DNA of 64,000 nt, from NCBI RefSeq assembly GCF_009711975.1, contig NZ_VIKW01000003.1, forward strand, positions 234,986 through 298,985, read 5' to 3'. Positions within the stretch are counted from its first letter, which is position 1. Every line of letters starts with the position of its first letter. The notes under the pieces were generated by a model. It did not search any database, was not told the origin of the DNA, and saw nothing but the letters and a program-made list of their open reading frames with translations. Origin of the DNA: Anabaena sp. UHCC 0204 (lineage in GTDB: Bacteria; Cyanobacteriota; Cyanobacteriia; Cyanobacteriales; Nostocaceae). Below, piece by piece: positions 9,793 to 18,959 of the stretch. Both the position numbers and the translations under genes were made by a program.

Positions 9793-11397
9793 TTATTTCT
9801 TCAAAAACTTTTGCTGCATCTTCATCACAAAAGTATTCACTTCTGGGATATTCATTCTAGAAGCAATGATCGCAAATACCCCAATTCCCACTAAAGCAGA
9901 TATAGATAATTCGATTAGTAAATTAATTAAACCCTGTTTACCTAACATTTGCTGAGAAACAAGTAAAGTCCCAAAACTAGCTGCACCAGCCATCACACTA
10001 CCAACTGTTAAACCCAAAATTGGTAAACACCATTCTTGCCAAGGTAAACCATTAAGTTTACGATTCAGCAAAAATAACAACATCAATATTGAACTACAAT
10101 TAACTCCCACTGTGGCTAAAACTAAACCAGGCGCTCCAAAAGGTTTAACCAGTAAAAAATCTAATCCAGCATTGAGAAGAATATTAAATATGCTAATTTT
10201 AAAAGGTGTTTGTCCATCACCTAAAGCGTAAAATACTCTGACTAAAACATCACGTCCTAAATAGACAAACATTCCAATTCCATAGGCAATTAATAGAGAA
10301 GATACTAATTCAGTTGCTTCTTGTTTAAAAGCTCCTCGTTGATAAACTATCTGGACAATTGGCACAGATAAAGATACCATTAAAGCCCCTAAAGGTAGCA
10401 TGGTAACAGCAGTTAATAAAAGTCCTTGACGAATGCGTAATTTTAACTCTTCCCAATTATCTGGGTGAGAAAGTTTGGCAAATATCGGTAATAAAGGCAG
10501 TAAAATAATATTAGAAATAATCCCCAAGGGAGTTTGCACTAAAAGATTAGCATAGTTAAAACCTGCGGCTGCACCAGCAATAGGACTAGCAAAATAAAGG
10601 TCAGTAGCGACATTAATCGGCATCATTCCTGATGATATTGTCGCTGGAGTCATGATTTTAATTACTTCTTGGACACCAGGAGCTTTAAAATTAAATCTCA
10701 GCCGTAATGTCCCCAATCCTAAGCGCCATTGGACAATTAACTGGACTAACCATTGCAGAATCCCTCCTGCTAATGTTCCCCAAGCTAATACCATGCCACC
10801 AATTAAAGCATATTCAGGATTAATAATTTCTTTGCCATATTGCCCTACTAAAATAGCAATACCAATGATAACAGTAATACTTGATAGTAAAGGACTAATG
10901 GATAATAACCAATATTGATTAGCTGCATTTAAAGTTCCAAAACCAATGCCAATTAAGCCAGCAAATAAGGCTAAAGGGGCCATGATTTGAATTTGGCGGA
11001 TAGCGATCGCTCTTGTAGTTGCTTCTAAGCCATAACCAACTATATCAATAATATATTCAGCACAAAAAATTTGAATAAATGTCACCACAATCAACAACCC
11101 ACCAACAAGAGTTGTTACTGTTTCTACTATCGGTGCAGCTTCTTCTTTTTTGTGTTTGGCTAAAACACTAACAATGGCACTATGTAAAGGTCCATTGACA
11201 CCACCAAGTAAGATTAACAGAAAACCAGGGATAATATAGGCATAACTATAAGCAGTAGCAGCCGCACCTACACCAAAAGCTGCCGCAATTATTTGTTGTC
11301 TAATTAAACCAAATACTTTACTAATTAATGTTGCTGCGGCAACAATACCAGCAATGCCAGCAAAGGAACGAGAGGGTTTTTGATCTTGTTGTGTCAC
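9793..11397 (-). CDS. murJ: Lipid II flippase MurJ (MviN)
   Basis: This is a 534-residue polytopic membrane protein of the MOP superfamily with about 14 predicted helices. Family features include the N-terminal ATLISKVFGLIRQQIIAAAFG, in which the basic residues sit in the central cavity, and NGPLHSAIVSVLAK. MurJ moves lipid-linked peptidoglycan precursor across the inner membrane. The gene ends a minus-strand cluster: LCP protein, exported pentapeptide protein (41 bp upstream), MurJ. This envelope context agrees with the assignment. Confidence 0.95.
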   Translation of the reverse strand: MTQQDQKPSRSFAGIAGIVAAATLISKVFGLIRQQIIAAAFGVGAAATAYSYAYIIPGFLLILLGGVNGPLHSAIVSVLAKHKKEEAAPIVETVTTLVGGLLIVVTFIQIFCAEYIIDIVGYGLEATTRAIAIRQIQIMAPLALFAGLIGIGFGTLNAANQYWLLSISPLLSSITVIIGIAILVGQYGKEIINPEYALIGGMVLAWGTLAGGILQWLVQLIVQWRLGLGTLRLRFNFKAPGVQEVIKIMTPATISSGMMPINVATDLYFASPIAGAAAGFNYANLLVQTPLGIISNIILLPLLPIFAKLSHPDNWEELKLRIRQGLLLTAVTMLPLGALMVSLSVPIVQIVYQRGAFKQEATELVSSLLIAYGIGMFVYLGRDVLVRVFYALGDGQTPFKISIFNILLNAGLDFLLVKPFGAPGLVLATVGVNCSSILMLLFLLNRKLNGLPWQEWCLPILGLTVGSVMAGAASFGTLLVSQQMLGKQGLINLLIELSISALVGIGVFAIIASRMNIPEVNTFVMKMQQKFLKK

Positions 11398-11438
11398 GAA
11401 TATTATTGGTCAGTTGTTAGTTGTCAATTATTAGTTTT

Positions 11439-11945
11439 CTATCTACAACCCAAACTATCTTTTGTAGAAATACCTGTTACCGGATTTATACCACTTGCCC
11501 TTTCACAGAGTAGTGATACTTGATAACGATCAATAAGTGCATCTGTGAAATCAGCACCAGTGATATCCGCATCATAAAAACGGCTGCGGGTTAAAGTTGC
11601 TTCTGTGAAAATAGTGTTCTTTAGATTAGCATTATCTAAGGTAACTCGATCAACCAAAGCACCTGTTAAATTTGCACCTTCTAAATTTGCTTTTAATAAA
11701 ACGCCTTTAGTCAAAATTGCATTAGTTAAATTCGCACCTTGGAAATTTGTTCCCCGCATTTCCGCTGCCACAAAAGTTCCACCAACTAAATCAGTATAAG
11801 AAAAGTCACGATTTTCTAAATTAGCATTACTGTAATTAATGGTATTAATTTGAGCTAAAGCTGGTTGGGGATTCATAATTACCCACAAAACCGCCAAAAT
11901 TAAAATTAATATCAAACCTAAAAACTTTAAAAAAATCTTGTTCAT
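11439..11945 (-). CDS. Exported pentapeptide-repeat protein (168 aa)
   Basis: Residues 1-31 form a signal peptide (MNKIFLKFLGLILILILAVL followed by PQPALAQ). Residues about 40-135 consist of A(N/D)LxG-type pentapeptide repeats with a predicted quadrilateral beta-helix. The C-terminus has two cysteines (LLCERASG and DSLGCR) that could form a disulfide in the periplasm or thylakoid lumen. Similar lumenal pentapeptide proteins occur in cyanobacteria and chloroplasts, with unclear function. It lies between murJ and the LCP gene on the same strand, so an envelope role is possible but not shown. Confidence 0.85.
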   Translation of the reverse strand: MNKIFLKFLGLILILILAVLWVIMNPQPALAQINTINYSNANLENRDFSYTDLVGGTFVAAEMRGTNFQGANLTNAILTKGVLLKANLEGANLTGALVDRVTLDNANLKNTIFTEATLTRSRFYDADITGADFTDALIDRYQVSLLCERASGINPVTGISTKDSLGCR

Positions 11946-11960
11946 AAATTTGTTAATTGT

Positions 11961-12027
11961 TTGTTGTCAGTTGTCAGTTGTCAGTCGTTTTTTTAACCAC
12001 TGACTAATGACCACTGACTACTGACTA
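11961..12027. repeat. Short tandem repeats (TTGTCAG / ACTGACT heptamers)
   Basis: TTGTCAGTTGTCAGTTGTCAG is followed by CCACTGACTAATGACCACTG and ACTACTGACTA. The repeat reaches into the stop codon of the LCP gene (12025-12027). These are the STRR heptamers widespread in heterocystous cyanobacteria. Confidence 0.8.
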
Positions 12028-13548
12028 TTTCCAGTCTTTACCAATGCGAATTGTGAGATCAGATTCCAAATCGCCATTTCCAGAAACTTCGATTTGTCCT
12101 AGTCCTAAAACTTGTTGGAGGTCAATTCCTGGTTGTCGGTTGCCTCTTTGGACAATAATCTGAGTTTGGCGTTGGGTATCTGGCCAATCGGGAATTGCAT
12201 AAACATTAGTAAAACCTTTCTGCTTGAGATAGGTGATTACTTTTTCTGTTAGCTGGGGTTGATTAGTCGTATTTTGAACAGCTACTCGCTGAATAGAAAC
12301 TGGCCGATTATCTGACTTAATACCGGGTACATCTACGCCAACATAATTATTTAATAAGTTTTGTTGGCCAGTCATATTTAACCAATAGCTATTGGGATCT
12401 TGACTGAATCGGCTGAAAGTACCAGGTAACATGGCCATTTGGAAATTATCCCGTTCCACATTGACGGAGAAATTTGCCAACGCCATCATTTCTTCCATTT
12501 TCAGGTTAGTGTCAAAATATTTTCGCATAATGCGAGTTAATTGTGGCAACCTGGGTAAAACGGTGGGACTATTGAGACGTTGCAATAAAGCAGTTATTAG
12601 TGCTTGTTGTCGCTGTACTCTCGATAAATCTCCCAGTCCTTCTTCCCGAAAACGGGCAAATTGTTCGGCTTGTTCACCGTTGAGACTTTGCCAACCACTG
12701 ACTAAATTCATCGAAAAGCCACCAGCCTGATCTTGATAATTCATTGTTTGGGGTACAAATACATCTACCCCACCCAATTGTTCAACTAACTGCCGAAAAC
12801 CGCTGGTAGAAATACGGATATATCTATCTATGGGGGCATTATTTAAACTGCGACTAACTACCCGTGCGGCCAAAACTGGACCACCTTTGGCGTTAGCTTC
12901 AGATACCTTAGTTAATCCTTGTTCGGGGATTGCTATCATTGTCCCTCTGGGAATTGACAGTACCCGAATTGATTGATCACTGGGATTTAGCCTGACTAAC
13001 ATCATGGTATCGCTGTTACCAGTAAAACTTTCTGGTGAACCATCTACAGTCCCAGGAACTGGTTCAATACCCATAATTAAAATATTCATGGGTTTTGATA
13101 GTTTGTACTGGGAAAGCTTAGTCCATAAATCTCCAGGTACTTTTACTTGATCTTGTCTATTAGAGCCAAATTCATCATCTTTGGTTTGATCTAGATTACT
13201 CCATAGAGGAGTCCATAGTGCTAAACTTGATACTAGTAATCCAGAGAGAATGATCCCTAAAACAACAGTTAATACCCACAATAACCATCGTGGTACGGAT
13301 AAGCCCAAGCGGTCATATAGTTCGTTTGGAATAGCGCCCACCGAGTCAACGACGTTATGAGAAGAGTTAACGAATTGTTGTGTTTTAACCGGCGGATTTG
13401 GCGCTGGTATTTGTTGAGATGTTACCTGATGATCCAGTTGGTGAACAGGTTGCTGTTTTACTTCCTGTTCTGGTGCTGGGACTTGCTGAAGCGTTACTTG
13501 ATTTTCTGAGACTTGAACTTGTTTAATCACAATTTTCTCCCCACTCAA
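12025..13548 (-). CDS. LytR-CpsA-Psr (LCP) family glycopolymer transferase with LytR_C domain
   Basis: This 507-residue protein has a Gln/Val-rich cytosolic N-terminus (1-85) and one transmembrane helix (about 90-115, WLLWVLTVVLGIILSGLLVS). The LCP domain (about 150-320) shows RVLSIPRGTMIAI, DRYIRISTSGFRQLVEQLGG and RFREEGLGDLSRVQRQQ, whose arginines bind the pyrophosphate lipid. A LytR_C-type domain follows (about 415-505). LCP enzymes transfer lipid-linked glycopolymers onto peptidoglycan or other acceptors. The Q-rich repeats of the N-terminus are low-complexity. It precedes the exported pentapeptide protein and murJ on the same strand, and the divergent manC supplies GDP-mannose for glycans. 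Confidence 0.9.
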   Translation of the reverse strand: MSGEKIVIKQVQVSENQVTLQQVPAPEQEVKQQPVHQLDHQVTSQQIPAPNPPVKTQQFVNSSHNVVDSVGAIPNELYDRLGLSVPRWLLWVLTVVLGIILSGLLVSSLALWTPLWSNLDQTKDDEFGSNRQDQVKVPGDLWTKLSQYKLSKPMNILIMGIEPVPGTVDGSPESFTGNSDTMMLVRLNPSDQSIRVLSIPRGTMIAIPEQGLTKVSEANAKGGPVLAARVVSRSLNNAPIDRYIRISTSGFRQLVEQLGGVDVFVPQTMNYQDQAGGFSMNLVSGWQSLNGEQAEQFARFREEGLGDLSRVQRQQALITALLQRLNSPTVLPRLPQLTRIMRKYFDTNLKMEEMMALANFSVNVERDNFQMAMLPGTFSRFSQDPNSYWLNMTGQQNLLNNYVGVDVPGIKSDNRPVSIQRVAVQNTTNQPQLTEKVITYLKQKGFTNVYAIPDWPDTQRQTQIIVQRGNRQPGIDLQQVLGLGQIEVSGNGDLESDLTIRIGKDWK

Positions 13549-13917
13549 CCACTCCCTAAAGGTATGTTACTGCAAGCTACAAAGATTGCAATTTAAAACT
13601 CACTATGCAAATTCTAGATTTGAGAAAAGTTAATGCCAGACTTTTTTTGGTGAAGTCGAACTCAGGTGTTTTTAATACCTTGTCCATGTTTGGTAGGTTG
13701 AGTTAAGCAACAGCTAAACCTAACATTTATAAGCATTTGTGGGGTAACATCCGTCAACCCAACCTACAAATCAAGACTTTTTTTGATTTAGACAAAGTAT
13801 GGCGTTTTACTAGGTAATAATTGAAACATATACAACCAATCAAATTCAGCAATGGATACAATCCAAAATTGAATCAATGTACACTTATATTGTTCTAAGT
13901 TCAGTGTGTATGACAGC
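13549..13917. other. Divergent intergenic region with a MITE-like repeat
   Basis: The region separates the LCP gene (minus) from manC (plus). It holds a repeat with imperfect inverted ends, GTAGGTTGAGTT (13693-13704) and AACCCAACCTAC (13756-13767), matching 11 of 12 positions. A related palindrome (TTGGGTTTCGTTCCTCAACCCAA) occurs at 37680-37702. Promoters for both genes are expected but not recognised. Confidence 0.6.
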
Positions 13918-14982
13918 ATGAATAATTTATTTTTTCCTGTAATTCTGGCTGGCGGTAAAGGTGAACGTTTTTGGCCTCTGAGCCGATTAGACCGACCTAA
14001 GCAATTTTTAAGTCTTGATGGTAGCTCTAGAAGCCTCATGCAAGCCACCGCTGATCGGTTGTTAACACTAACTGGCGGTTGGGAAAACCTGTGGGTAATT
14101 ACTTCTAGTGCAATTGCTCAAGGAGTACGAGAACAACTTCCCGATCTACCAGAGTCAAATTTGTTAATCGAATCAGAGGGACGAGATACTGCTGCGGCCG
14201 TCGCTTGGACAAGTTTAGAAATTAAAAAGCGTTATGGAGAAGACGCTATTATTGGGTTTTTTCCGGCAGATCACTGGATTGCTGACCCGGAGGTGTTTGC
14301 AGAAACTTTAGCTGCGGCTACCGAGTTGGCTACTAGTAAAAGAGCGATCGTTACTTTGGGGATCAAGCCTAATTTTCCATCAACTGGCTATGGTTATATT
14401 GAACAAGGTGAAAAGATAGGTAGCTTTAACGACTTGCCAGCTTATCATGTCAACCGTTTTACTGAAAAGCCCGACCGAGAAACGGCAGAAACTTTTTTAT
14501 CAACGGGACGGTTTAGCTGGAATAGTGGTATGTTTGTTTTTCGAGCCGGGGTTGTTCTGGAAGAATTACGCACCCATGCACCAGAAATTATTGAACCCTT
14601 AGAACAACAAGGCCCTGATATTTATCCCCACCTGCCTAAAAAAAGTATAGATTATGCGCTGATGGAAAAAACAAGTCTAGCATACGTTTTACCGGTGGCA
14701 TTTGGTTGGGATGATCTGGGCGATTGGAATGCGATTGAAAGGTTACTGAAGCAGGATGATAATCCTAATGTAGAACTTGCTACCCATGTGGGCTTGGATA
14801 CCCAAGGAGCAATTGTTTATGCCTCCAATCCTGATGATGTCATTGTGACTATTGGTTTAGAAGATGTGGTGATTGTGCGCGATCGCAATGTTACCCTGGT
14901 AGTAAAAAAAGATCGTACTCAGGAAATTAAGCAAATCCTTAAAACCCTGCAAAACGATGGACGATTTACAAACCTATTGTAA
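13918..14982 (+). CDS. manC: Mannose-1-phosphate guanylyltransferase (GDP-mannose pyrophosphorylase)
   Basis: The enzyme makes GDP-mannose from GTP and mannose-1-phosphate. The nucleotide-binding signature LAGGKGERFWPLSRLDRPKQ is at the N-terminus, FFPADHW follows near residue 120 and FTEKPDRETAE near 185. The protein is the short form (about 354 residues), without the fused phosphomannose isomerase domain of bifunctional ManC. ATG at 13918 was preferred; an in-frame GTG at 13906 would add four residues. GDP-mannose feeds O-antigen, exopolysaccharide and fucose pathways, fitting the nearby LCP glycopolymer transferase. Confidence 0.93.
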   Translation: MNNLFFPVILAGGKGERFWPLSRLDRPKQFLSLDGSSRSLMQATADRLLTLTGGWENLWVITSSAIAQGVREQLPDLPESNLLIESEGRDTAAAVAWTSLEIKKRYGEDAIIGFFPADHWIADPEVFAETLAAATELATSKRAIVTLGIKPNFPSTGYGYIEQGEKIGSFNDLPAYHVNRFTEKPDRETAETFLSTGRFSWNSGMFVFRAGVVLEELRTHAPEIIEPLEQQGPDIYPHLPKKSIDYALMEKTSLAYVLPVAFGWDDLGDWNAIERLLKQDDNPNVELATHVGLDTQGAIVYASNPDDVIVTIGLEDVVIVRDRNVTLVVKKDRTQEIKQILKTLQNDGRFTNLL

Positions 14983-15152
14983 AAATTAAAACTCTTGGTA
15001 GATGGCTCAAAGTATTGTTATTCATTATAACTAGACTGTCGATAGTATTTTGTGACAGTATATGTCAATTAACAGATTTGAGCCTTTTTTTTCGGCGATC
15101 GCAATCAAACTTTATTATTGCTGATCAAAAACATAATATTTCCCCAATGGGT

Positions 15153-15268
15153 GCGGGGGAGCAGGGGAGCAGGGGAGCAGGGGGAATATATTTTCAACGG
15201 ACAACGGACAACGGACAACGGACAACTGACTACTGACTACTGACTACTGACAACTGACTACTGACAAA
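15153..15268. repeat. Compound short tandem repeats abutting the next start codon
   Basis: Three tandem families lie in series: GGGGAGCA units (15154-15185), CGGACAA units (about 15197-15224) and TGACTAC/TGACAAC units (15225-15267). The last unit ends 10 bp before the ATG at 15278. These are STRR-type heptamer/octamer tandem arrays. They replace the place where a ribosome-binding site would be expected. Confidence 0.85.
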
Positions 15269-15277
15269 TTACCAAAA

Positions 15278-16906
15278 ATGTTCTTAACCCAAACTGTTCC
15301 TCGTCAAAGAGAAATTATTGAAGTATTCCTCCGCAATGGCTGGGATTACATGAGAAGACTGTTGACTGGTGGTAAAGCTGATCAACCCCAATTACCACCG
15401 CCTGCTGTGTTGAAAAATATTTTGATAGATTTGGGACCTGTTTATGTAAAACTTGGTCAACTGCTTTCTACCCGTCCTGATTTACTTAGTGCTGCTTATA
15501 TTGAGGAACTGTCAACTCTTCAAGATGAAGTTCCTCCAGTTTCTTGGTTAGAGGTAGAAATACTTATTCGTAAACAGTTAAAAAGTCCACTGGAAGAAAC
15601 ATTTACTACTATTAATCATATTCCTGTAGCGGCGGGATCAATTGCCCAAACTCATCGCGCTACTTTAGCAAATGGGAAAGAAGTAGCTCTCAAAGTGCAA
15701 CGTCCGGGAATTGATGAGACCATTGCCCAAGATATCACTTTAATTCAAGGGATTGCGGATTTGGTTGCACGCACAGAGTTTGGACAGACTGCTGATATTA
15801 AATCAATTGCGGAAGAATTTACCAAAGCTTTAGAAGCTGAGTTAGATTTCACCCGCGAAGCAGGTTTTACAGATCAATTACGGCGCAATTTATCCCAAAG
15901 TCATTGGTATGATCCCCAACAAATAGTAGTTGCGGAAATTTACTGGCATTTAACTACAGAAAAATTGCTAGTTATGGAATGGTTAGACGGTGTACCTTTC
16001 CTATTGGCAGATTTGGGAAGTGATCAAGAAAAGCGTAAAGAAATTACTACTTTACTATTTCGCGCATTTTTTCAGCAGATATATATTGATGGGTTTTTTC
16101 ATGCTGATCCCCATCCTGGTAATTTATTTTATTTGATAGATGGTCGCATTGCTCTTTTAGATTGTGGGATGATGGGTAGACTTGATCCCCGCACTCAACA
16201 AATATTAACCGAAATGTTGTTAGCAATTGTTGATTTAGATGCTCAAAGATGCGCTCAATTAACTTTACAACTTTCTGATTCTGCACAACCCATTCTTTTG
16301 CCCAGGTTAGAAAGTGATTATGATCGAATGTTACGAAAATATCATAATGTGAGTCTGACAGAAATGAATTTTAGTCAGGTAATTTATGAGATTTTGCAAA
16401 TTGCCAGAAATAATCAAATTAGATTACCTAGTAATATGGGTTTATACGCAAAAACTTTAGCAAATTTAGAAGGAGTAGCCCGCACTTTTAATCCAGAAGT
16501 CAATTTATTTGATGAGATTCAACCATTAATTACAGATTTATTTCGTCGTCAGTTGTTGGGAGATAGTCCAGTGCGATCGCTCTTACGCACAGCCCTAGAT
16601 ATTAAAACTCTATCTTTACAATCTCCTCGAAATATTGAATTATTATTAGACCGTTTAACCTCTGAAACTTTACAGTGGAACTTATCACTAAAAGGATTAG
16701 ATGGTATGCGGCGGACATTAGATGATGCTGCTAACCGTCTTTCATTTAGTATCTTAGTAGGTTCACTGATTATGGGTGCTGCTATTATTTCTACTAAAAC
16801 CCAAACATTACAGTTATCCTATATTAGTATAGTTCTATTTAGTGCGGCTAGTTTATTAGGATTATGGTTGATTATTAGTATTTTACGCTCAGGGCGTTTA
16901 AGGTAG
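15278..16906 (+). CDS. ABC1/UbiB-family atypical kinase-like protein
   Basis: This 542-residue protein has the ABC1 family motif VKLGQLLSTRPD (about 55-66, the KxGQ element), AAGSIAQTHRATL with VALKVQRPG (about 124-150), and the metal-binding segment ALLDCGMMGRLD in place of DFG. Two hydrophobic helices close the protein (about 487-505 and 515-535), so it is membrane-anchored. Relatives (UbiB, Coq8, plant ABC1K) act in quinone biosynthesis and prenyl-lipid homeostasis at the thylakoid. No Shine-Dalgarno precedes the ATG, because tandem repeats run up to it. The exact substrate is unknown. Confidence 0.92.
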   Translation: MFLTQTVPRQREIIEVFLRNGWDYMRRLLTGGKADQPQLPPPAVLKNILIDLGPVYVKLGQLLSTRPDLLSAAYIEELSTLQDEVPPVSWLEVEILIRKQLKSPLEETFTTINHIPVAAGSIAQTHRATLANGKEVALKVQRPGIDETIAQDITLIQGIADLVARTEFGQTADIKSIAEEFTKALEAELDFTREAGFTDQLRRNLSQSHWYDPQQIVVAEIYWHLTTEKLLVMEWLDGVPFLLADLGSDQEKRKEITTLLFRAFFQQIYIDGFFHADPHPGNLFYLIDGRIALLDCGMMGRLDPRTQQILTEMLLAIVDLDAQRCAQLTLQLSDSAQPILLPRLESDYDRMLRKYHNVSLTEMNFSQVIYEILQIARNNQIRLPSNMGLYAKTLANLEGVARTFNPEVNLFDEIQPLITDLFRRQLLGDSPVRSLLRTALDIKTLSLQSPRNIELLLDRLTSETLQWNLSLKGLDGMRRTLDDAANRLSFSILVGSLIMGAAIISTKTQTLQLSYISIVLFSAASLLGLWLIISILRSGRLR

Positions 16907-16914
16907 TTTAACAA

Positions 16915-16953
16915 TGTACAATTGACAATTGACAATTGACAATTGACAATTAA
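16915..16953. repeat. Tandem TGACAAT heptamers
   Basis: About four consecutive TGACAAT units lie just downstream of the ABC1-kinase stop codon. The same unit recurs near 27260 and 60460. It is an STRR array with no coding role. Confidence 0.85.
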
Positions 16954-17115
16954 TAAGTTATTCAATGCCAGTTTAGGAAGTGTTAATTTTTATAACTAAT
17001 TTATCTAATGTGCTTACATAAGTTAAAAAATGAGGGATTATACTTAAAATTTTATTATTTCAGATTTCGTAACGGAAATCAAAGATTAATACCAAACTAA
17101 CAAGATAGATTGCAA

Positions 17116-18753
17116 ATGAAGAAAAATATTACTTTACCAGGTGATCCACTACCATCTAATTCCCGATTTTATATTGAACGCCCTCCCATTGAAAGCGATG
17201 CTTATACAGAATTACTCAAACCAGGGAGTTTAATTCGCATTAAAGCACCACGACACATGGGCAAAAGTTCTTTGATGTTACGGCTAATTGATCAAGCTCA
17301 GACAGAGGGATATTCAATAGTTACCATAGACTTTAAACTAGTAGATAGACAAACTTTTTTTAGTCTTAATAATTTTTTACGTTGGTTTTGTGCGAATGTA
17401 GCTCGAAAGTTATCAGTTATATCACTTTTAGATGATTATTGGGATGAGGAAATTGGCAGTAAAGTTAGTGCTTCAATTTATTTTGAGAGTTATTTATTAG
17501 AGCAAATTCAGAGTCCATTAGTTTTAATTTTACATGAAATAGATTATATTTTTGAGCATCAACATATTGCCCAAGATTTTCTACTTCTACTACGCAGTTG
17601 GCATGAACAAGCTAAACAAACTCCAATTTGGGAAAAAGTCCGGTTGGTATTATTACACTCCACCGAAGTTTATATCCCTTTAAATATCAATCAATCTCCG
17701 TTTAATGTTGGTTTGTCATTGAAATTACCAGAATTTACAGTTGAACAAGTGACAAAATTAGCGAAACAATACGAAATAGATTGGTTTGATAGTCAAGCTG
17801 TAGAAAAATTAATGAATTTGGTGGGAGGACATCCCTATTTAATTCATCAAGGTTTGTATTATCTCTACCAGCAGAAAATTTCTTTACCAGAAATCCTAGA
17901 TAATTGTGTGCTTAATAATGGGATTTACAGTGAATATTTAAGAAGTTTACTAAATATATTACAAAAAAATCCAGAATTATCTCAGGCATATAATCAAATT
18001 GTCAATTCTACAGATGGCAATATATATTTGTCAACAAATTTGGTTTATAAATTAGATAGTTTAGGTTTGATTAAATTAAATGGCGAGAAGAATTATCAAC
18101 CTTTTTGTGAAATGTATCGGTTATTTTTTCAACAAAATTTATTCATAGATGATAATAATATTAGGCTGGATAAATTAAAAAAAGAAAATGAGCAATTACA
18201 AGTATTAGTTAATATTGATCAACTGACTCAAATTGCCAATCGTAAATGTTTTGACGAAAACTTTAAATTAGAATGGCAAAGAATGGCAAATATCCAAGAA
18301 CCTCTCTCTTTAATATTAGCAGATGTGGATGAATTTAAATTTTATAATGACACTTACGGGCATCAAAGTGGTGATGATTGTTTGCGTCAAGTTGCTCAAG
18401 CGATTAATTCAGTAATCAAAGATCCCAATATTTTAGTTGCTCGTTATGGTGGTGAAGAATTTGCTTTAATTCTGCCACAAACAGAGGCAGAAGAAGCCAT
18501 TATAATTGCTGAAGAAATCAGAGAAACAGTAAAATCATTGAGAATTAATATTTCTGGATTAACTAATAAAACTCAAGCAATGCACAAAACTAGATTAACT
18601 ATCAGCTTAGGAATTGTTTGTGTTATTCCGTCAGGATATTTTTCTATAACAGAATTTTTTGAAGCTGCTGATCAAGCACTGTATCAAGCCAAGCAATTAG
18701 GACGCGATCGCACTATTTTAAGTTCTAAATTTAAATTTGGCTATTATGAATAA
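17116..18753 (+). CDS. AAA-like ATPase domain fused to a GGDEF diguanylate cyclase domain
   Basis: The N-terminal 330 residues are a STAND-like AAA domain with Walker A APRHMGKSS (about residues 44-52) and a Walker B region LVLILHEID (about 135-143). In the latter His replaces the expected Asp; the neighbouring AAA protein has IFIDEID. Residues about 350-365 form a short helical linker. The C-terminal GGDEF domain (about 366-540) has LADVDEFKFYNDTYGHQSGD and the active-site GGEEF motif, so cyclic-di-GMP synthesis is plausible. The upstream RxxD inhibitory site is absent (KDPN instead). ATG at 17116 was chosen over TTG at 17110. The related AAA/WD40 gene follows 206 bp downstream. Confidence 0.88.
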   Translation: MKKNITLPGDPLPSNSRFYIERPPIESDAYTELLKPGSLIRIKAPRHMGKSSLMLRLIDQAQTEGYSIVTIDFKLVDRQTFFSLNNFLRWFCANVARKLSVISLLDDYWDEEIGSKVSASIYFESYLLEQIQSPLVLILHEIDYIFEHQHIAQDFLLLLRSWHEQAKQTPIWEKVRLVLLHSTEVYIPLNINQSPFNVGLSLKLPEFTVEQVTKLAKQYEIDWFDSQAVEKLMNLVGGHPYLIHQGLYYLYQQKISLPEILDNCVLNNGIYSEYLRSLLNILQKNPELSQAYNQIVNSTDGNIYLSTNLVYKLDSLGLIKLNGEKNYQPFCEMYRLFFQQNLFIDDNNIRLDKLKKENEQLQVLVNIDQLTQIANRKCFDENFKLEWQRMANIQEPLSLILADVDEFKFYNDTYGHQSGDDCLRQVAQAINSVIKDPNILVARYGGEEFALILPQTEAEEAIIIAEEIRETVKSLRINISGLTNKTQAMHKTRLTISLGIVCVIPSGYFSITEFFEAADQALYQAKQLGRDRTILSSKFKFGYYE

Positions 18754-18766
18754 TCAATACTAAGCC

Positions 18767-18932
18767 TTGGCGACTAGAAGTCGCAGCTAAACAGATAAAA
18801 CCCATCTACATGGGGTAGAAACCTTCATTTTATCTTAGTCCACGCAGGTGGTCACTGAGCCTGTTGATAGCGTAGCGTGGCGTTAGCCATAGTGTGGACT
18901 TTGTTTGTGTAGTAGCGACTTCTAGTCGCCAT
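18767..18932. repeat. 166-bp MITE with GGCGACTAGAAGTCGC terminal inverted repeats
   Basis: TGGCGACTAGAAGTCGC (18768-18784) is exactly inverted at 18915-18931, and the similarity continues inward for about 40 bp in degenerate form. Each end is itself a small palindrome (GCGACT/AGTCGC). Internal pieces include ACCCATCTACATGGGGT and GCGTAGCGTGGCGTTAGCC, the latter also found in part near 6945. There is no coding capacity. It sits immediately upstream of the AAA/WD40 gene and could affect its promoter. Confidence 0.82.
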
Positions 18933-18959
18933 AACCATAAAATGTTTTAAATAAACTCT

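Noticed and set aside
15015-15236. 73-codon open frame before the ABC1-kinase gene
   Set aside because: Its second half is translated STRR repeats (GGGGAGCA, CGGACAA) and the first half has no domain or ribosome-binding site.
16915-16953. Tandem repeats considered as a CRISPR array
   Set aside because: Units are 7 bp with no spacers. The same holds for the arrays near 15.2, 27.3, 39.7, 47.8 and 60.5 kb.
18767-18932. Insertion sequence
   Set aside because: The element has inverted ends but no transposase frame and is only 166 bp, so it is a MITE-like repeat rather than an IS.
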